Source: CAZMSQ01 sp964569025 (lineage in GTDB: Bacteria > Bacteroidota > Bacteroidia > Chitinophagales > Saprospiraceae). From it: a stretch of 7,857 nt of DNA. Below, piece after piece: positions 5,587 to 7,857 of the stretch. The DNA lies in the NCBI GenBank assembly GCA_964569025.1, contig CAZMSQ010000070.1:1-7857 (forward strand). Reading direction: 5' to 3'. The first letter of the stretch is position 1. Each line of letters begins with the position of its first letter. Made by a program: the position numbers and the translations under genes. Below the pieces are notes generated by a model. The model worked only from the letters and a program-made list of their open reading frames with translations. It was not told the origin of the DNA and did not search any database.

Positions 5587-6690
5587 ATGTCTGCACCATC
5601 TGTCGTAGAACTCACCCGCGCCCTCTCGGAGGTGCCTGATCCGCTGACCGGAAGAAGTATCATGGCCACGAATATGGTCCGCGACCTCAATGTCGAAGGC
5701 AATCAGGTCAGCTTCACGATTGTGCTGCCGGCCCTGAATGTTGACGGAAAGCTGGAACTCAATGCTGCCTGTATTCAGGCGGTACAAAAGGTGATGCCTG
5801 AGGCTGAGGTAAATGTGCACTTCATGGCTGAATCGGCCAAGGCGGCTGAGGGATCTCCCGGGGCTACTCCACAGATTAAAAATATCATTGCTGTAGGGAG
5901 TGGTAAGGGTGGTGTCGGAAAATCGACGGTGTCGGTCAATCTGGCTTATGGTCTCAAGGCGATGGGGTTCAGGGTCGGTTTGCTCGACGCAGATTTGTAT
6001 GGTCCGTCTGCACCCACCATGCTGGGGTTAGTCGGCCAGCGACCCCGCACGCAGGCTCTGTACGACAAGCCGAAAATTGTGCCTCTGCAGGCTCACGGCA
6101 TGCCGGTGATGTCGATCGGTTTTATTGTAGAGCCTGAGCAAGCGGTGGTGCTGCGCGGTCCGCGGCTTGCGGCCATCCTCGGGCAGTTTTTTCAGGAAGT
6201 TATCTGGCCAGAACTGGACTACCTCGTGGTTGATTTGCCCCCGGGCACTGGTGACATCCAGCTGACTTTGGTGCAGTCTGTACCTGTCACCGGGGCCATC
6301 ATGGTGACAACCCCTCAGGAAGTGGCCGTGGCTGATGCCCTGAAGGCCATGAACATGTTTCGGATGCCTTCTGTCAATGTGCCCATCGTAGGGGTGGTGG
6401 AGAATATGTCGTGGTTTACTCCTCGTGAGCTGCCGGATAATAAGTACTTCCTCTTCGGAGAAGGGGGTGGCCAGCGGCTCGCAGATATGGGTGAAACCAC
6501 CCTGCTGGGTCAGATTCCACTGATCCAGGGAATCCGCGAATCCGGCGACTCCGGTCTGCCGGCTCTGCTCAGCGGCGACGATCTGCTGTCGCGTCCATTC
6601 ATAGATGTGGCCAGAAGGGCTGTGGAGGCCATTGACATCCGCAATCGCGATGTCGCCCCTACTGAGCAGGTCAGGTTACAACAAAATTGA
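5587..6690 (+). CDS. mrp: Mrp/ApbC-type iron-sulfur cluster carrier P-loop ATPase
   Basis: Counted from the ATG at 5587 this is a 367-residue cytoplasmic protein, normal for the family. Residues 1-85 are an MIP18/DUF59-like domain (ELTRALSEVPDPLTGRSI). The ATPase starts with the deviant Walker A GSGKGGVGKST (104-114, with the signature Lys107), followed by DADLYGPS (134-141) and DLPPGTGD (216-223). Members bind and transfer Fe-S clusters to apoproteins. The C-terminal CxxC expected in many Mrp proteins is absent: after ENMSW the sequence continues FTPRELPDNKYFLFGEGGG without cysteines, a form I associate with Bacteroidota. An in-frame TTG at 5560 would add nine residues with no homology support, so ATG 5587 is preferred. 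The gene stands 68 bp before the NifU-like gene and is probably in one operon with it. The 152-bp upstream region shared with ribF shows no convincing promoter on this strand. Confidence 0.93.
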   Translation: MSAPSVVELTRALSEVPDPLTGRSIMATNMVRDLNVEGNQVSFTIVLPALNVDGKLELNAACIQAVQKVMPEAEVNVHFMAESAKAAEGSPGATPQIKNIIAVGSGKGGVGKSTVSVNLAYGLKAMGFRVGLLDADLYGPSAPTMLGLVGQRPRTQALYDKPKIVPLQAHGMPVMSIGFIVEPEQAVVLRGPRLAAILGQFFQEVIWPELDYLVVDLPPGTGDIQLTLVQSVPVTGAIMVTTPQEVAVADALKAMNMFRMPSVNVPIVGVVENMSWFTPRELPDNKYFLFGEGGGQRLADMGETTLLGQIPLIQGIRESGDSGLPALLSGDDLLSRPFIDVARRAVEAIDIRNRDVAPTEQVRLQQN

Positions 6691-6758
6691 TTCCACCAAC
6701 AGCAATATCAGCAACTGCCCGACAGCATTGCTTCTCATGCCAACTAAAGGCTCATCCA

Positions 6759-7019
6759 ATGTCAGAAAGCGAAAAACAGGAATTTCTCTCACGCATCGAT
6801 CAGGCGCTGGACGATATCAGGCCCCACCTCCGCATAGATGGCGGTGATGTCGAGGTAGTCGACCTGACTGAATCCATGCACGTACGCATTAAGTGGCTCG
6901 GCAATTGCCAGACGTGTACCATGTCCGAAATGACCCTCAAGGCCGGTGTGACTGAATCTCTCAAACGGCAGATTCCCGAAATACAGGGCGTCGAGGCTGT
7001 CAACGCCCCCGAAGCATGA
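6759..7019 (+). CDS. NifU C-terminal-domain protein (Nfu-type Fe-S scaffold)
   Basis: This is an 86-residue single-domain protein. It opens with a helix (SESEKQEFLSRIDQALDDIR) leading to PHLRIDGGDVEVVDL (22-36) and the cluster-binding motif GNCQTCTMSEMTLKAGV (48-64), with the CxxC at Cys50 and Cys53. This is the standard Nfu/NifU C-terminal fold, which usually dimerises to hold a cluster between two CxxC motifs and hands it to target proteins. I chose the ATG at 6759 because AAAGG lies eight bases upstream (6746-6750) and the protein then has the typical Nfu N-terminus. A longer TTG-initiated reading from 6687 adds 24 unrelated residues. It lies between mrp and pyrF and overlaps pyrF as ATGA. 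Pairing with the CxxC-less Mrp suggests the two work together, which is inference. Confidence 0.92.
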   Translation: MSESEKQEFLSRIDQALDDIRPHLRIDGGDVEVVDLTESMHVRIKWLGNCQTCTMSEMTLKAGVTESLKRQIPEIQGVEAVNAPEA

Positions 7020-7819
7020 CCCGCTACCAGCTCACTAGCCTCATTCGTAGCCGCCAGTCCTTCCTCTGCGTCGGGCTCGACACCGACCCCCGCCTGCTTC
7101 CCGCATCTGTACAATCGGAGCCAGACCCTGTTTTCGCCTTCAACAAAGCCATCATCGAGCAGACCAGCCCTTATTGCGTCGCCTACAAAATCAACACAGC
7201 CTTCTACGAGCAGCTCGGTCCTCAGGGCTGGGAGAGCCTCTCCAAGACGCTGGAGGTTATTCCAACAGACCATTTTGTCATTGCTGATGCGAAGCGCGGC
7301 GACATTGGCAATACCTCCCTTCGGTACGCCCGCGCCTTCCTCGAAACCCTCAATTGCGATGCCATCACAGTGGCCCCATACATGGGCTCCGACTCCGTTG
7401 AGCCCTTCCTCAAAATTGACGGTAAGTGGGCCATTGTTCTGGCTCTGACATCCAACACCGGCAGTGCTGATTTTCAGCAACTCACCCTCTCTGATGGGAG
7501 AAAGCTTTATGAGCAGGTCCTCCTCACCGCTGCTTCCTGGGGCACCCCAGACAATATGATGTTCGTAGTCGGCGCCACCCATCCCGAGGCATTGTCCGGC
7601 ATCCGGGAGCTCGTACCCGACCATTTTCTGCTGGTGCCAGGTGTAGGAGCCCAGGGCGGTAGCCTCGAAGCTGTGGCGCGGCACGCTCTGAATGAAGATG
7701 TCGGCCTTCTGGTCAACTCCTCCCGCAGCATCCTCTACGCCTCTTCTGCCCCTGATTTCGCCCACCGAGCCGCTCAGGAAGCCCGCCTCCTCCAGCAACA
7801 GATGGCGGCTTTCCTTTGA
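7016..7819 (+). CDS. pyrF: Orotidine-5'-phosphate decarboxylase, type 2
   Basis: This 267-residue cytoplasmic enzyme decarboxylates OMP to UMP, the last step of de novo pyrimidine synthesis. Motifs in order are FLCVGLDTDPRLLP (16-29), YKINTAFYEQLG (57-68), the catalytic VIADAKRGDIGNT (88-100, with Asp91, Lys93 and Asp96), VGATHPE (185-191), the phosphate-binding PGVGAQGG (208-215) and NSSRSILYAS (234-243). Length and motif spacing fit the larger type 2 group rather than the short E. coli-type PyrF. The ATG overlaps the TGA of the upstream Nfu-type gene by four bases (ATGA), so it is translationally coupled to an Fe-S assembly gene with no evident metabolic link. The remaining 38 bases of the window show no clear terminator. 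Confidence 0.95.
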   Translation: MTRYQLTSLIRSRQSFLCVGLDTDPRLLPASVQSEPDPVFAFNKAIIEQTSPYCVAYKINTAFYEQLGPQGWESLSKTLEVIPTDHFVIADAKRGDIGNTSLRYARAFLETLNCDAITVAPYMGSDSVEPFLKIDGKWAIVLALTSNTGSADFQQLTLSDGRKLYEQVLLTAASWGTPDNMMFVVGATHPEALSGIRELVPDHFLLVPGVGAQGGSLEAVARHALNEDVGLLVNSSRSILYASSAPDFAHRAAQEARLLQQQMAAFL

Positions 7820-7857
7820 TACAGTGCATTGTTTCAAAGCGCTAAAAGCTCACACAC

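Noticed and set aside
5549..5611. A 20-codon ORF (ATG at 5549) with an upstream GGAG, overlapping the mrp start, as a possible leader peptide
   Set aside because: It has no regulatory codon run or attenuator hairpin, its ribosome-site spacing is long, and it is in a different frame. Chance is likelier.
6687..6758. TTG at 6687 as the start of the Nfu-type protein
   Set aside because: It adds 24 unrelated residues. The ATG at 6759 has AAAGG at a good distance and matches the family N-terminus.
6800..7837. A 345-codon open frame on the minus strand, antisense to the Nfu-type gene and pyrF
   Set aside because: The plus-strand frames encode unmistakable Nfu and PyrF. The antisense frame is a by-product of GC-rich codon usage and shows no recognisable motif.
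1..7857. CRISPR array, tRNA or rRNA gene, riboswitch
   Set aside because: I saw no regularly spaced repeats, cloverleaf-like segments or rRNA-like sequence. No FMN-riboswitch-like leader precedes ribF, and its promoter leaves no room for one.

Overview
The window looks like chromosomal DNA from a member of the Bacteroidota with a GC-rich genome. Three things suggest this. The housekeeping proteins (RibF, Mrp, the NifU-like protein and a type 2 orotidine-5'-phosphate decarboxylase) have the sequence style I associate with that phylum. Shine-Dalgarno sequences are mostly absent. Two upstream regions carry matches to the Bacteroidota promoter pattern (TTTG ~20 bp TAnnTTTG). A placement near the Saprospiria is only a guess.

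Layout. (1) Bases 1-1786 are mostly AT-rich and read as an acquired accessory island. It opens with a G-rich low-complexity stretch. Then come gene debris: a Fic_N-domain fragment, a piece resembling a DUF4143-type AAA ATPase, and a piece resembling a Fic C-terminus, the last ending in a small intrinsic terminator. The island ends with an intact two-gene module, 741-1199 and 1190-1786: an Xre-like DNA-binding protein followed by a Fic-domain protein. I recognise these as the 'mobile mystery protein A / B' pair, with a toxin-antitoxin layout. Its upstream region holds a Bacteroidota-type promoter overlapped by a perfect 10-bp inverted repeat, a likely autorepression operator. (2) Bases 1759-5434 are GC-rich and on the minus strand. 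Transcription would run from an unusual RibF-glycosyltransferase fusion (675 aa) into an RluA-family pseudouridine synthase (ATGA overlap), and after a 116-bp gap into an unidentified protein with a helix-hairpin-helix-like motif. The 3' end of that last gene runs into the toxin gene and takes its stop codon from it. (3) A 152-bp divergent intergenic region (5435-5586) follows. (4) Bases 5587-7819 are on the plus strand: Mrp/ApbC-type Fe-S P-loop ATPase, a NifU C-terminal-domain protein, and PyrF, closely spaced and probably co-transcribed.

How the genes relate. Mrp and the NifU-like protein would act together in Fe-S cluster assembly. PyrF makes UMP. RibF makes FMN and FAD. RluA modifies RNA. 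The most unusual object is the in-frame joining of a complete bifunctional RibF to a complete family-2 glycosyltransferase through a proline-rich linker. The next most interesting are the Fic module, with a candidate inhibitory motif in its antitoxin and an Asn in its Fic motif, and the decayed Fic gene beside it.
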